Shown here: one piece after another, positions 43,315-52,523 of the stretch
How positions within the stretch are numbered: the first letter of the stretch is position 1
Layout of the letters: every line of letters starts with the position of its first letter
Source: Trichomonas vaginalis G3
Taxonomy: Eukaryota; Parabasalia; Trichomonadida; Trichomonadidae
DNA length: 64,000 bases
NCBI RefSeq assembly: GCF_026262505.1
Contig: NC_067205.1
Span: 3,906,001 to 3,970,000 of the forward strand
Direction of reading: 5' to 3'
Notes under the pieces: generated by a model
Databases searched by the model: none
What the model was told of the DNA's origin: nothing
What the model saw: the letters and a program-made list of their open reading frames with translations, nothing else
Translations under genes and position numbers: made by a program

Positions 43315-44415
43315 TTAAGAAAGACTACAAGCATACATAATAGCATTACAATTAAAATGGATATAATGTAAACAATGACTAGTTAGAGGATAGTATGTTA
43401 TAATTAGTTTTCCGTGTCCTTCCCATACACCTGACTCATGCTGAACATCGAAAAACTTGAACGATACAGAAGTATCATATGCATAACGATCTTGACCAAT
43501 TTCTTCATAGTTTTCGTCATAAAAAGTCAATTCTCCTTTCGGAAGAATTGCATTGTCTGACAGAACCCAAGAAGAAACTCCACCAGCACCACCATTATTG
43601 TGATGACTGCAAAAACCACCATACCACCCACCACCTGCACTTCCTCTGTCTGTGAATCCATGTGGTGTTTTGATTCCATATGGATTCTTCGAACCATCTG
43701 TGCGAGAAGATTCTCCTTGCCCAAAACTGAATCCAAAAGTAGAATTTGCGGATAAATTTTCAATATACATACAGTCTATATTAAATCTTTGCGCTTCGAG
43801 ACCTCCTGCACCTCCGGAGCCGTCATCAGACTGTTGAAGTGTGCCACCACCGTTGTCAGAACCGCCTCCACCACCGCTAACAATTACACGATGAAAAAGG
43901 TCGTTTTTCTCAAATTTGACAGCGGTTTGGCCACCTCCTGATCCTGATGCGTAACCAGGAGAACTTCCACCACCACCATAACCACCTCGATTCATGCAAG
44001 ATAAACTAAAAGATTTATAACAATTAGAATTTCTTTGATCAAAATATCCCATTCCTCAAATTGTAGCAAAAGCTTTCATTGGATGAAAAAGAACTGAGTA
44101 GCCAGAAATATATGCACCTGCACCTCCAGTACTTGGTAATTGTTTGCAGACAGTATTTCCATTCACACGTTTAACTCTGTCTTGTGAAATACAGCTTCCA
44201 TTGGGAAATCGATATGATGGAACATGCCCACTGCCGCTGCCACCTGATGCACCATAAAGTTCAAACTTATAGATTCCAGGCTGCATTTCAAGAACATAAT
44301 ATGTGCATTCATAATAGTTAACACATGGATATTCAAAAATGTAACTATTATTTTCATGTTTAACGTTAAGTTTTGCATCTTTTACACTTGAATTAAGAAG
44401 ATATGACTTTATCAT
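43315..44415 (-). pseudogene. Glycine-rich protein, copy 2 with one nonsense codon
   Basis: Paralogue of 30456-31556. The reading is continuous except that a Gly codon GGA after KAFATI is TGA (near 44055), splitting it into 119 and about 246 codons. All other features, including the Gly clusters and ending, are kept, so inactivation is very recent or a sequence error. Confidence 0.6.
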
Positions 44416-44645
44416 ATATTAAAGTTGTCATATTCGTTCATGACAAATTAAAAAATGATTTACTATTCAATTGGCATCTTTGTCTAGTTAATATCCCTTT
44501 GTAAATACATTTGTTTTATCAAAATTTACTATTGTCATTCTAATAAATCCTAATTGAAAATATTAATCTTAAATCACGCCATTATGAAATTGTTTTAGAT
44601 CTTATTAATACATTATAAAACTTTTCAAATTGTACTGAGTAATTC

Positions 44646-45110
44646 ATGACTGGAGCAAATAATTTTCGATATGGAAAATGTTCTATCCAAGATACAAGTA
44701 AAGTTTATCAAAATTATTCTCCTATATGCCCACAATATCATGCAAATTCTTTTTATCCACGTAATAGCACTTATTATCCCACATATATCAAAATAAATTT
44801 AGATCCTGGAAAATATATATTTGAAGCATATGATTCTCAATGACAAGTCTATTAGTACTCTGATGGATATAGTGTATATGCAGAATCAACTATTACAATT
44901 TCAAGAAATGTTGATATCTTTCTATTTATCGGATCTACAGGCAAAAATAATCTTTGCGGTTATAAACTGAGACTGATACAGGAAAAAACTTTGATAAAGG
45001 AATATTATAGTCAAGTTTTCCTTCTAAAAGTGGTGGATGATATCTATATGGTGGTGAAACTAATCAACCAAGTGGGAGATCTGGATTTGTATATCCAACT
45101 GATCGATTGA
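44646..45110 (+). pseudogene. Glycine-rich family remnant, copy 2
   Basis: Paralogue of 31787-32260 with the same early stop after FEAYDSQ. Confidence 0.5.
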
Positions 45111-45163
45111 AAACAGAAATTGGAAATATTAATTTATTATTAAAAATTTGAAAATTAGTTTAT

Positions 45164-46216
45164 TTAGTTAATCAGCGATAAAATTGAATATGAAGGAATA
45201 TGAGAAATGCTAAGAAGATGTTGACACTGGTAGTTGATTAAATATTGGGAGATGCAAAAATTTTTCATTTGGTTGAATTTTTTTATCTCATTTTCTTCTT
45301 CAAAATTATTTTCAATTTTATTTTTTGCTTCGCAAAGTCCTGTAGAAAGATGTGATAATTTGTTGTATAAATTGTTTATTGAGTATGTTATTGTTGCACT
45401 TGATGTTTGTCCATCATAATCACTATTAATGATTGTAGCTGAACTTGATGACCAAAAATAAAATGTTTGTGTACAATTATTATTTTTGATTGAACAAGAT
45501 TCAAATGTAACTGTTGCTTGATATAAATTAAAACAATATTGACTAGCATTGTTTCTAATGATATTACATAAATAAAATTGATGTGGACCAGTATTAAAAA
45601 TAAAAAAGCATCTAGAGTTTGCTTTGTTATCAATGAAAGATGATTGACTGTTGTTGTATTTCTGTTCTGAATAAATATCAAGTAAAACATCTTCATAACA
45701 TTTGTTATTTGTTATGTTATTTCGTGAATAACTAAGATTTCCGTATCTTAAATGATTAATTGAATCTCCTTTATCTATTTCTCCGCAATCAAAGACTGTT
45801 GAATCTTCAAAAATGTTTTTGTTGTTTGTATTTGATGATGACATATATGAACATAAAAATACTCCTTCATATCCTGATTGTGATTGTATAGATTTTGTGG
45901 CACATGTTCGATAGATAACACAACTTCCTTTATAAGAAGAAACTGTTCGAGATGGAGTTTTTGTGCCATTGAATCCAGAAATAGAAATAAGAAGTTTTGT
46001 TTGATCATTGATGTCTATATAGACAACAACTTCTTTAAATTCATTGAATAAACATGTTGTAACATAATAATTTCCTTGTGTTGTTGGATTAAATTTTTCA
46101 TTTTCAGTGTGTTTTTCAGTGATAACTGAATTTTCATAAAAAAGTGTCCAAGTGTCAAGACTTGGACCTGAATCGAAGAACTGTCTTAACAAATGTTTCA
46201 TTTTCATACATTTCAT
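45164..46216 (-). CDS. Pmp-like (beta-helix) protein, paralogue 3, altered 5' end
   Basis: 350 residues from the first ATG (MKCMKMKHLLRQFFDSGPS). Compared with paralogues 1 and 2 the upstream ATG is ATA and the Inr TCATATT is CCATATT, so 28 N-terminal residues and the promoter are lost. The body is open with its own cluster of differences (SRTVSSYKGS, CYEDVLLDIYSEQKYNN). The upstream dyad is displaced by the fold-back element. It may be a silent copy. Confidence 0.55.
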   Translation of the reverse strand: MKCMKMKHLLRQFFDSGPSLDTWTLFYENSVITEKHTENEKFNPTTQGNYYVTTCLFNEFKEVVVYIDINDQTKLLISISGFNGTKTPSRTVSSYKGSCVIYRTCATKSIQSQSGYEGVFLCSYMSSSNTNNKNIFEDSTVFDCGEIDKGDSINHLRYGNLSYSRNNITNNKCYEDVLLDIYSEQKYNNSQSSFIDNKANSRCFFIFNTGPHQFYLCNIIRNNASQYCFNLYQATVTFESCSIKNNNCTQTFYFWSSSSATIINSDYDGQTSSATITYSINNLYNKLSHLSTGLCEAKNKIENNFEEENEIKKFNQMKNFCISQYLINYQCQHLLSISHIPSYSILSLIN

Positions 46217-46319
46217 AAAAATATTTGAATGAATTACTTCTAAAATTTCGTTTAGCGCACAAAGGATTGTTTTTATTTAATATGGACATAATATTATTTA
46301 AGTGTAAAGATTGTGTAAT

Positions 46320-46946
46320 AAACAGAAATTCATCAAAAGTGACAACTCTCAATTTTTTGACATTTGTAAATTCTAAATTGAATGAGAAAAATGAAATAAT
46401 ACTAAGCATAATACAATATTCTAGATTTAATTATAATTAGGAAAAAGTTAGTTTTGAGAGTACTTTTCATAGGCATATAGAATGAAATCTTCTGAAAAAT
46501 AATATCACATAAACTCATATTATTTTCTAATATATAACTATTTTATATAAAAATCAAATTCAATGATCTTAAAAGCGAAGGATAAACCTCAAAATTTACG
46601 AATATAATGAGTGGGAATATTTCATATGGTTTTATGATAGATAAGCATTATATTCCCACTCATTATATTCGTAAATTTTGAGGTTTATCCTTCGCTTTTA
46701 AGATCATTGAATTTGATTTTTATATAAAATAGTTATATATTAGAAAATAATATGAGTTTATGTGATATTATTTTTCAGAAGATTTTGTGTTCTTCTTCAA
46801 AATTTTATTTTTTTATTAAAAAGAATCTTTACAAAATATACATTTACTTAAATTAATATTTAAAAACGTGCTCTATCAAAAGTTCCAAAAATTCAATATT
46901 TTAGCTTTTCTGAGGTGTCACTTTTGATGAATTTCTGTTTACAACA
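46320..46946. mobile_element. Fold-back (MITE-like) element with a 136-bp palindrome
   Basis: Outer inverted repeats of 25 bp (46320-46344 and 46916-46940, starting AAACAGAAATTCATC) share a centre with a perfect 136-bp inverted repeat (46485-46620 and 46650-46785, spacer 29). The flanks are ATTGTGTAAT (46310-46319) and ATTGTATAAT (46947-46956), a likely target duplication with one mismatch; the other two units have the uninterrupted sequence there. No coding capacity. Its right half also occurs alone at 36454-36750. Confidence 0.7.
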
Positions 46947-46956
46947 ATTGTATAAT

Positions 46957-48475
46957 TAAAATTGCGAAGACATTATCTTTATCAAGGGATATATAATCCC
47001 TTGAAGTTGACAATCAAAACATTTTATGTCACTTTTTTGGTATTTTTTATAAAAATTTATGTTGGCATTTTTTTATTTTCAAGATTTACAAGAATCTAAG
47101 AATTCATTCATATTTTACACTTCACACTCAATTACAATACAATTCTAATCATAAGAATAATCTTATCTGCGAAAGAAACTCAAACAAATTCTAATAATAG
47201 AGTAGAAGTTTTAAATACAAATACAAAACAACATCTACCAAACACACTTTAACTAGTAAGAATGAGTTTAATCTTAATTTTTCATTGTTTAATTGTGTTT
47301 TCGAAATTGATGCATTTCTTGATAAACTTTATCGCATTGAAGTTTTCTCTAAAACAATAGGCAATCAAGAATAACTGTTCTTTCGAATTTCTATCCTGAA
47401 AAGTGGACTGAGATATCTCTTTGGGCTTTGAAAGATATATTATCTATTTTTTGATTCTTTGATGACAGAAACACAAACTTCATGTCCACTAAATGTAACA
47501 ACTTCTACTATCTGAAACATAATCATCAGATGTTCCACTACCAAAACATCATGAACCACCTCCTGAAGTTCTGAGGTTGTGTTAATCTCCTTTACAGAAT
47601 TTATCATTATCAAGGTTGATGCCTCCCCCTGTATATGTTCATCCTTTACCTCTGCTTTGTGCGATGTTATATTCTTTTAATGATCCTATGGTATCTCCTT
47701 AATCTTTAGAGTCTGAATATATTGCATTTCAATATTAAATAAATAATTATATGAAAAAAATACAGATCATGAATATGTTATTTTAGCTAGTTTAAAAGAA
47801 GTCGATAATCAAATAATTGTTCAAAAAATTGAACTTTGTTTTTATAGAATCTTTTTCTATGACCGCTTGTTGCGTTAAAAAAGGTAGAAAATGAAGTATT
47901 AGATTTAGCTGAATCAGATGAAATTATGTAAAAATCATCACGCATTATACGTGCATATGATATGTTAATCGATTTAATTTGAATTTTACCATTTTGCAAA
48001 AAAATGTTTCCGAATCCATTGGTAAAATAATCTTTATATCCACTCTTGCTAATAAAACTATCATGAATAAAATTTTTAAATTCGGATAAATGTGTTACAT
48101 GAATGAAGCAATAAACACCGTAGTCATATTCACTATCAATTCTGGAAGAATAACTGCAAATTCGATCTTGAATAAATTCGCCTTCTTGAATATATGAAAT
48201 ACACCCACCATTTGCTGTGTTGCTGCAGTTATTAAAAAGTGTAGTTTCAATAAGAAATTTGATAGCAGTGTTGTTTGTTTCGAAAATGAACAGAACCTTG
48301 TGTATTTACCGAGTCAAAGTTACATGATGAAACATGATAATTATATTCTCTTGCATCAAGCTTAGTACTTTGAAACTTACATTTTTCTTTAGCTAAATTT
48401 GTCGGGAAATATGAATCCCAAGCTTTTCGAATTTTCTTCCTTGGATCATTTTTGGTATAAAATTGTAGATCCTAC
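46957..48475 (-). pseudogene. Third copy of the decayed Pmp-like and glycine-rich block
   Basis: Near-identical to 33454-34980: dyad at 46979-47001, glycine-rich remnant, and the frameshifted Pmp-like gene (47787-48475). It stops at GATCCTAC where the A-run and element 3 begin. Confidence 0.6.
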
Positions 48476-48537
48476 AAAAAAAAAAAAAAAAAAAAAAAGG
48501 TAGTGGGGCTTCCAGGCACTTCGTGCCCTCTAGCCCC
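48476..48537. other. A23 run and cruciform at the left border of element 3
   Basis: Twenty-three A residues (48476-48498), then GGGGCT (48505-48510) and AGCCCC (48532-48537) enclosing GGCAC-TTC-GTGCC (48515-48527). In the other two units GATCCTAC continues with ATAATATC, so host sequence is interrupted exactly here. The cruciform may belong to the element's terminal repeat. Confidence 0.5.
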
Positions 48538-48656
48538 GAAGATGTTTAGTATAAATGAAGTTCTTATATACGGGTCTTCCAGGAGCTTTTCACAAATTAT
48601 ATATGTTTTCATGTTTTGTCAAGACTTCTTCGTAAAATCAGACAAAAATAATGTTT

Positions 48657-48704
48657 AGGGTAGAAGGTTAGATATAACCTCTTTTCTAACCTCTTTTCTA
48701 CCCT
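48657..48704. terminator. GGTAGA-type 3'-end hairpin
   Basis: AGGGTAGAAGGTTAGATAT opposed by AACCTCTTTTCTACCCT. It lies in the non-coding left part of element 3 (48540-48788), which has no gene but repeats CAAGACTTCTTCGTA at about 48620 and 48716. Confidence 0.45.
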
Positions 48705-48788
48705 CTTGAATTTTCAAGACTTCTTCGTACATGTTTTGTCACTTTTCTGTCACTTTTCAGGAAAAAACATTTTTATTATTATATATAA

Positions 48789-49607
48789 ATGAATTTTACA
48801 AAACCACCGTTACCGTTCTTTGGAAATAAGAGTAGATGTAAAGATATTATATTGAGAGAACTTAAGAAACTACCGAATGGTCTAACATTTGTAGATTTGT
48901 TCGGTGGAAGTTTCTATATATCCCATTTGTGCCATATAATATTTCCTGACTCAAAGATTATATGCAATGACTTCGACAACTATATGAACCGTCTCAAACA
49001 TATACCAGACACAAACAAAATATTGAAAGAGTTAAAAGAAAAGATACCTATAGGTAAGATGGAACGTATACCATTAGATAAGAAAAATATTGTGAGAGAG
49101 GTTTTGAAAAAAGCAGAATATATAGACTGGGATAGTATATCTGCTAGACTATTATATAGTGGTGCTATAAGAGTTCATGACATTGAAACACTTATGTCAA
49201 AAGTTTTATATCTTAACTATACAAATGTTTTCAAAGAGGACATAGAAAAATATATTGAGGGTATAGAGTTTGTGAGATGTCATTGGACAGAGTTGTATGA
49301 AAAATATAAAGACAAGGAAAATGTTTTCTTTATAGTGGACCCGCCGTTCTATAACACATGGGATTTTCAATACCAAGTAGACTGGACTTTGAGAGACTCT
49401 TTAGAAACTTTAGACGTTTTACATAACCATCCATGCTTTTACTTTACATCCGATAAAAGTGGTTTGGAAAGTGTCATGAGATGGTTAGAGGACATACATG
49501 ACTATGAGTTTAGATACGATAAGATAGAATATGAGAGAGGTCCTATAAACTGGAGAAAGTGTCATAACAAAGAAATTTTACTAGTAAGTAAATGTGGTTT
49601 GAAATAG
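48789..49607 (+). CDS. DNA N6-adenine methyltransferase (D12/Dam class)
   Basis: 272 residues. Motif I region PPLPFFGNKSR, FVDLFGGSFYIS as the AdoMet-binding loop, and VDPPFYNTWD as the catalytic DPPY-type motif (DPPF here), in the order of the Dam/D12 class. It would methylate adenine in DNA; a target site cannot be read from sequence. N6-methyladenine and related enzymes are reported in T. vaginalis. First gene of the element, with a compact promoter (TTTTTATTATTATATATAA). Element 1 shows no counterpart in the window. Confidence 0.85.
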   Translation: MNFTKPPLPFFGNKSRCKDIILRELKKLPNGLTFVDLFGGSFYISHLCHIIFPDSKIICNDFDNYMNRLKHIPDTNKILKELKEKIPIGKMERIPLDKKNIVREVLKKAEYIDWDSISARLLYSGAIRVHDIETLMSKVLYLNYTNVFKEDIEKYIEGIEFVRCHWTELYEKYKDKENVFFIVDPPFYNTWDFQYQVDWTLRDSLETLDVLHNHPCFYFTSDKSGLESVMRWLEDIHDYEFRYDKIEYERGPINWRKCHNKEILLVSKCGLK

Positions 49608-49723
49608 GACTACTTGTTTTAGGTTTTTTCCATTGTGTCATTTACTTATTTGACGTGGCAGAAAGATATAGAGAATATGAAGATGAACCAATGCCTGCAA
49701 ATGTTCAGTATATGTACTCGTAA
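49592..49723 (+). CDS. Small single-pass membrane protein
   Basis: 43 codons starting within the methylase end (overlap 16 bases, other frame). MWFEIGLLVLGFFHCVIYLF is a membrane segment, followed by a charged tail ending NVQYMYS. Small membrane proteins are frequent in capsid-forming viruses; a role is not assigned. Confidence 0.45.
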   Translation: MWFEIGLLVLGFFHCVIYLFDVAERYREYEDEPMPANVQYMYS

Positions 49724-49746
49724 GAGATATTTTTATCTAATATTAA

Positions 49747-50109
49747 ATGGACGCACAGAACTTAGCGAATGCACAGCAACCTGGACAACCAAACCCAGAG
49801 AATATTCCAAATGAAGTTAGAATACAAACTGCAATGGCAAACTATGGTCAAGTGCCAACAGATGTACAAATGCAAACTGCCATGTCAAATGACGCTGCGT
49901 TAGGTTTGCCACCATGGTATGCAAATATGAGATGGAAAGAGTTTTATACAAACCCTGAAGTGGGATATAAACAACTCTATGCAGATGACGCGAACACAGG
50001 AGTTGACCCAGAATATGTTTTCTACCAGAGGAGAAACAGAATGTATGAGCTCCAGTTAAAGAATGCTATGGAACTCAACAGGAAACGTAAGAGACTAGGC
50101 GGACATTAG
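49747..50109 (+). CDS. Unknown structural-type protein
   Basis: 120 residues. The N-terminal part has two copies of an 18-residue repeat (VRIQTAMANYGQVP and VQMQTAMSNDAALGLP); the C-terminal helix ends with RKRKRLGGH. Gln/Asn/Pro-rich. Compact promoter GATATTTTTATCTAATATTAA. It lies just before the amphipathic protein gene; a virion role is inferred. Confidence 0.5.
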   Translation: MDAQNLANAQQPGQPNPENIPNEVRIQTAMANYGQVPTDVQMQTAMSNDAALGLPPWYANMRWKEFYTNPEVGYKQLYADDANTGVDPEYVFYQRRNRMYELQLKNAMELNRKRKRLGGH

Positions 50110-50127
50110 ATTTTTACATATAGTAAA

Positions 50128-50370
50128 ATGGGTTTCTTTGGAAGAATAGGAAACTTCTTTCGAAATGTTGGAAGAGGTATATGGAATGGAATAAAATCTG
50201 TCGGAAGAGGAATTTGGAACGGTGTCAAAAATATTGGTAAAAGAGTAGGTCAGTTTGTTGGTATTATACCTAAAGACCCTGAACCAGAAGAACAAGCTCC
50301 TGTTATACAACAGCCTGAACCTGCACCACAGTCTAGTTGGCAACCAAATCCAACACCTCAACCGTATTAA
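50128..50370 (+). CDS. Amphipathic-helix protein, possibly membrane-active
   Basis: 80 residues. MGFFGRIGNFFRNVGRGIWN followed by GIKSVGRGIWNGVKNIGKRV: short amphipathic repeats of Gly, aromatic and basic residues, then a Pro/Gln/Glu tail. This recalls membrane-lytic capsid peptides (for example the adenovirus pVI N-terminus) by character only. A related layout starts the protein at 53497. Compact promoter. Confidence 0.5.
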   Translation: MGFFGRIGNFFRNVGRGIWNGIKSVGRGIWNGVKNIGKRVGQFVGIIPKDPEPEEQAPVIQQPEPAPQSSWQPNPTPQPY

Positions 50371-50372
50371 AA

Positions 50373-51221
50373 TTATATTTTTACCGTTCGATAGTAGTTG
50401 TATATGAAACTAAGTTCTAAGTAAAACACATGGTATAATGGAATTATTCTTTTTCTTCCATCTGTAGTAAACCATACTTGAAAGTCTGAAATACTTCCAC
50501 TTGGTGGTTCGTATAACTTTGTAGGTTTTTCGTAAAAGTCATTTGCCAAGCATAAGAAAGAGTTTTGGGCGCCAGAAAATGAAGCATGAACAATAATAGC
50601 AGCTGGGTCGAAAACATCTTTAAATAAATATGGTTCATCTCTTGCATATCGACTGTAAATATTTGCTAAAGGAAGTTCGACTTTCTGATTTAACATTCTT
50701 TGCAAATAATACCATGACATTGCAGTGAATTCTGTATATATTTGTTCGTCTTTCTTTGGATTGTCTTCGTAGATTTGAAATGACACTTGTGAATTTTGTT
50801 TGTCATATACAATTCTCACATAAAGTGTGCTCTCGGTATTTGCATATTCATCAGCATATTTTGCATAACATGAATTTATTTTATCTTCTATATTTTTTAA
50901 CGCAGTCTGTAGAGAAGATGAAAGGTCAACTTGTATTAGCTCAATTTCTTCCCACATTTTTCGTTTCCCTTCAGATATATAATCTATATGAAACCTTACA
51001 ATAAATGGAAAACTTTTATCTTCTACAGACACAAACTTCATTCTACGAAAGCCAATAGCTTTTGTGACAGATGGGTCTCTTAACCATCTTAACGGGTAGT
51101 CAAAACGATAGCCTTCATGCTTTACGGTCTCTGTCTCAAACTTTTGACCGACATTAGTAAAAAGTTCATCTAATGGTTTAGTTGTAGCAACTCTTGAATT
51201 TTCTTTTTCTATTGGAAGCAT
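50373..51221 (-). CDS. Capsid-like structural protein
   Basis: 282 residues, homologue of 11671-12552 in element 1. Shared stations are YRFDYPLRWLRDPS, the beta-rich middle, AMSWYYLQRML and NSFLCLANDFYEKP. The N-terminus (EKENSRVATTKPLDELFTN) is repeated in a short separate gene at 55346. It diverges from the fibre gene, as element 1's first capsid-like gene does from its fibre. No metal or catalytic motif. Confidence 0.5.
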   Translation of the reverse strand: MLPIEKENSRVATTKPLDELFTNVGQKFETETVKHEGYRFDYPLRWLRDPSVTKAIGFRRMKFVSVEDKSFPFIVRFHIDYISEGKRKMWEEIELIQVDLSSSLQTALKNIEDKINSCYAKYADEYANTESTLYVRIVYDKQNSQVSFQIYEDNPKKDEQIYTEFTAMSWYYLQRMLNQKVELPLANIYSRYARDEPYLFKDVFDPAAIIVHASFSGAQNSFLCLANDFYEKPTKLYEPPSGSISDFQVWFTTDGRKRIIPLYHVFYLELSFIYNYYRTVKI

Positions 51222-51239
51222 ATTTTATCTAGAATAAAA
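51222..51239. promoter_or_regulatory. Compact divergent promoter, capsid-like/fibre genes
   Basis: Eighteen bases, ATTTTATCTAGAATAAAA, between two ATGs; near-palindromic in character, with TTTTAT on one side and ATAAAA on the other. Best example of the class. Confidence 0.55.
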
Positions 51240-52523
51240 ATGTCGAAAGAAACAGCGTCTATGAGAGAAATACAACACAACCGACAACTCATTGTACAAG
51301 CTCTAAATAAGAACACAACAAACTTTTCAAACTATTCTAAGATATCTGAGTCATTGAAAGAAGGAAACTTAAAACTGACGATAAACCCAATGACAGACGA
51401 GTTTCTGTTTCAAGACAGTAAGAACCATACTGTTTGTATAAATCCAACAAAAAGAACTTTAAACGAGAAACCTATAGATGAACTTCTTTTGAAAGCAGAT
51501 ATTGACAACAAAGCTGACAAAGAGTATGTAGATGCAACAAGAGACTATATTCTCGCATGGACAGATAGAACATACCCACAAAAACATCATACACATAACA
51601 TCTATGACGTAGATGAACTACCAGCAATGTTAGATGACAAAGCGGATAAAACATATGTTGACAATAAAATGTCAAGTGAAGTGACAAGAGCTGACAAAGA
51701 ATATTCTAAAAAGACTCATACACATACCATATCTGATATTACAAACTTACAAGAAACCTTAAACAAGAAAAGTGACGTTGGACATACACACGATTTCTTC
51801 GCAACTGTTGGTATAGAAAATATTGCAGGAACGGTTGAAGAACCTGATGGAACTGGTGGGGATGTATTAAATTGGAAACCTCCTAACTTTCCACAAGGTT
51901 TAACATCGGAGGATGACATAACGACGATGAAATACATTAGATGTAGAAATGTCTATGTCATGGAGGATGAAAACAATGTTAAATTCACTGCTCAAGATTT
52001 ATATGATAAGAAAGCTGACAAAACATATGTTAACGATGAGTTAGATAAAAAAGCTGACAAAACAGAGCTTCAAACATTAAAGACAGAAATACTTCAAACC
52101 ATATACCCGGTTGGTTCTATTTACACGTCAATGAACTCTACCAAACCAGAAGTAGTACTTGGTTTTGGAACTTGGACTCAAATAGTCGACAGGTTTTTGT
52201 ATTGTGCAAACTCTTCAAAGGAAACAGGTGGAAGTAAAACGATTTCAGGTGAAAATTTACCTGCGCACAGTCACTACATAAATTTAAGTACATCTGAAGC
52301 AGGTTGGCATAAGCATAGATTTTGGGATTGGTCAGCAATGAAAAAAGGTAAAGGATATGATGTTAAAGACGACGTTCAGTTTGCTATAAATTGTTTCTGG
52401 GGTAGCACACAGGGAGATGGAAACCATACACATCGCGTTTCAGGGTATACGCAAACAACGGGACAAAGTAAAGACTACATGCCACCATACATGACAGTTT
52501 ACGCATGGTATAGAAATGCTTAG
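51240..52523 (+). CDS. Fibre protein with KADK repeats and tail-collar domain
   Basis: 427 residues, intact. The N-terminal helical part is followed by repeats of ADK-x-YVD and H-x-H-x-I-x-DI-x-x-L-x-x-x-L (THTISDITNLQETLNKK), a linker, and a C-terminal domain starting YPVGSIYTSMNSTKPEVVLG with histidine pairs (HSHYI, HKHRF, HTHR) and KDYMPPYMTVYAWYR. Histidine-rich collar domains of phage short tail fibres bind metal in trimers. The role is probably receptor contact. No collagen-like stretch, unlike element 1. It ends 4 bases into the convergent integrase gene. Confidence 0.75.
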   Translation: MSKETASMREIQHNRQLIVQALNKNTTNFSNYSKISESLKEGNLKLTINPMTDEFLFQDSKNHTVCINPTKRTLNEKPIDELLLKADIDNKADKEYVDATRDYILAWTDRTYPQKHHTHNIYDVDELPAMLDDKADKTYVDNKMSSEVTRADKEYSKKTHTHTISDITNLQETLNKKSDVGHTHDFFATVGIENIAGTVEEPDGTGGDVLNWKPPNFPQGLTSEDDITTMKYIRCRNVYVMEDENNVKFTAQDLYDKKADKTYVNDELDKKADKTELQTLKTEILQTIYPVGSIYTSMNSTKPEVVLGFGTWTQIVDRFLYCANSSKETGGSKTISGENLPAHSHYINLSTSEAGWHKHRFWDWSAMKKGKGYDVKDDVQFAINCFWGSTQGDGNHTHRVSGYTQTTGQSKDYMPPYMTVYAWYRNA

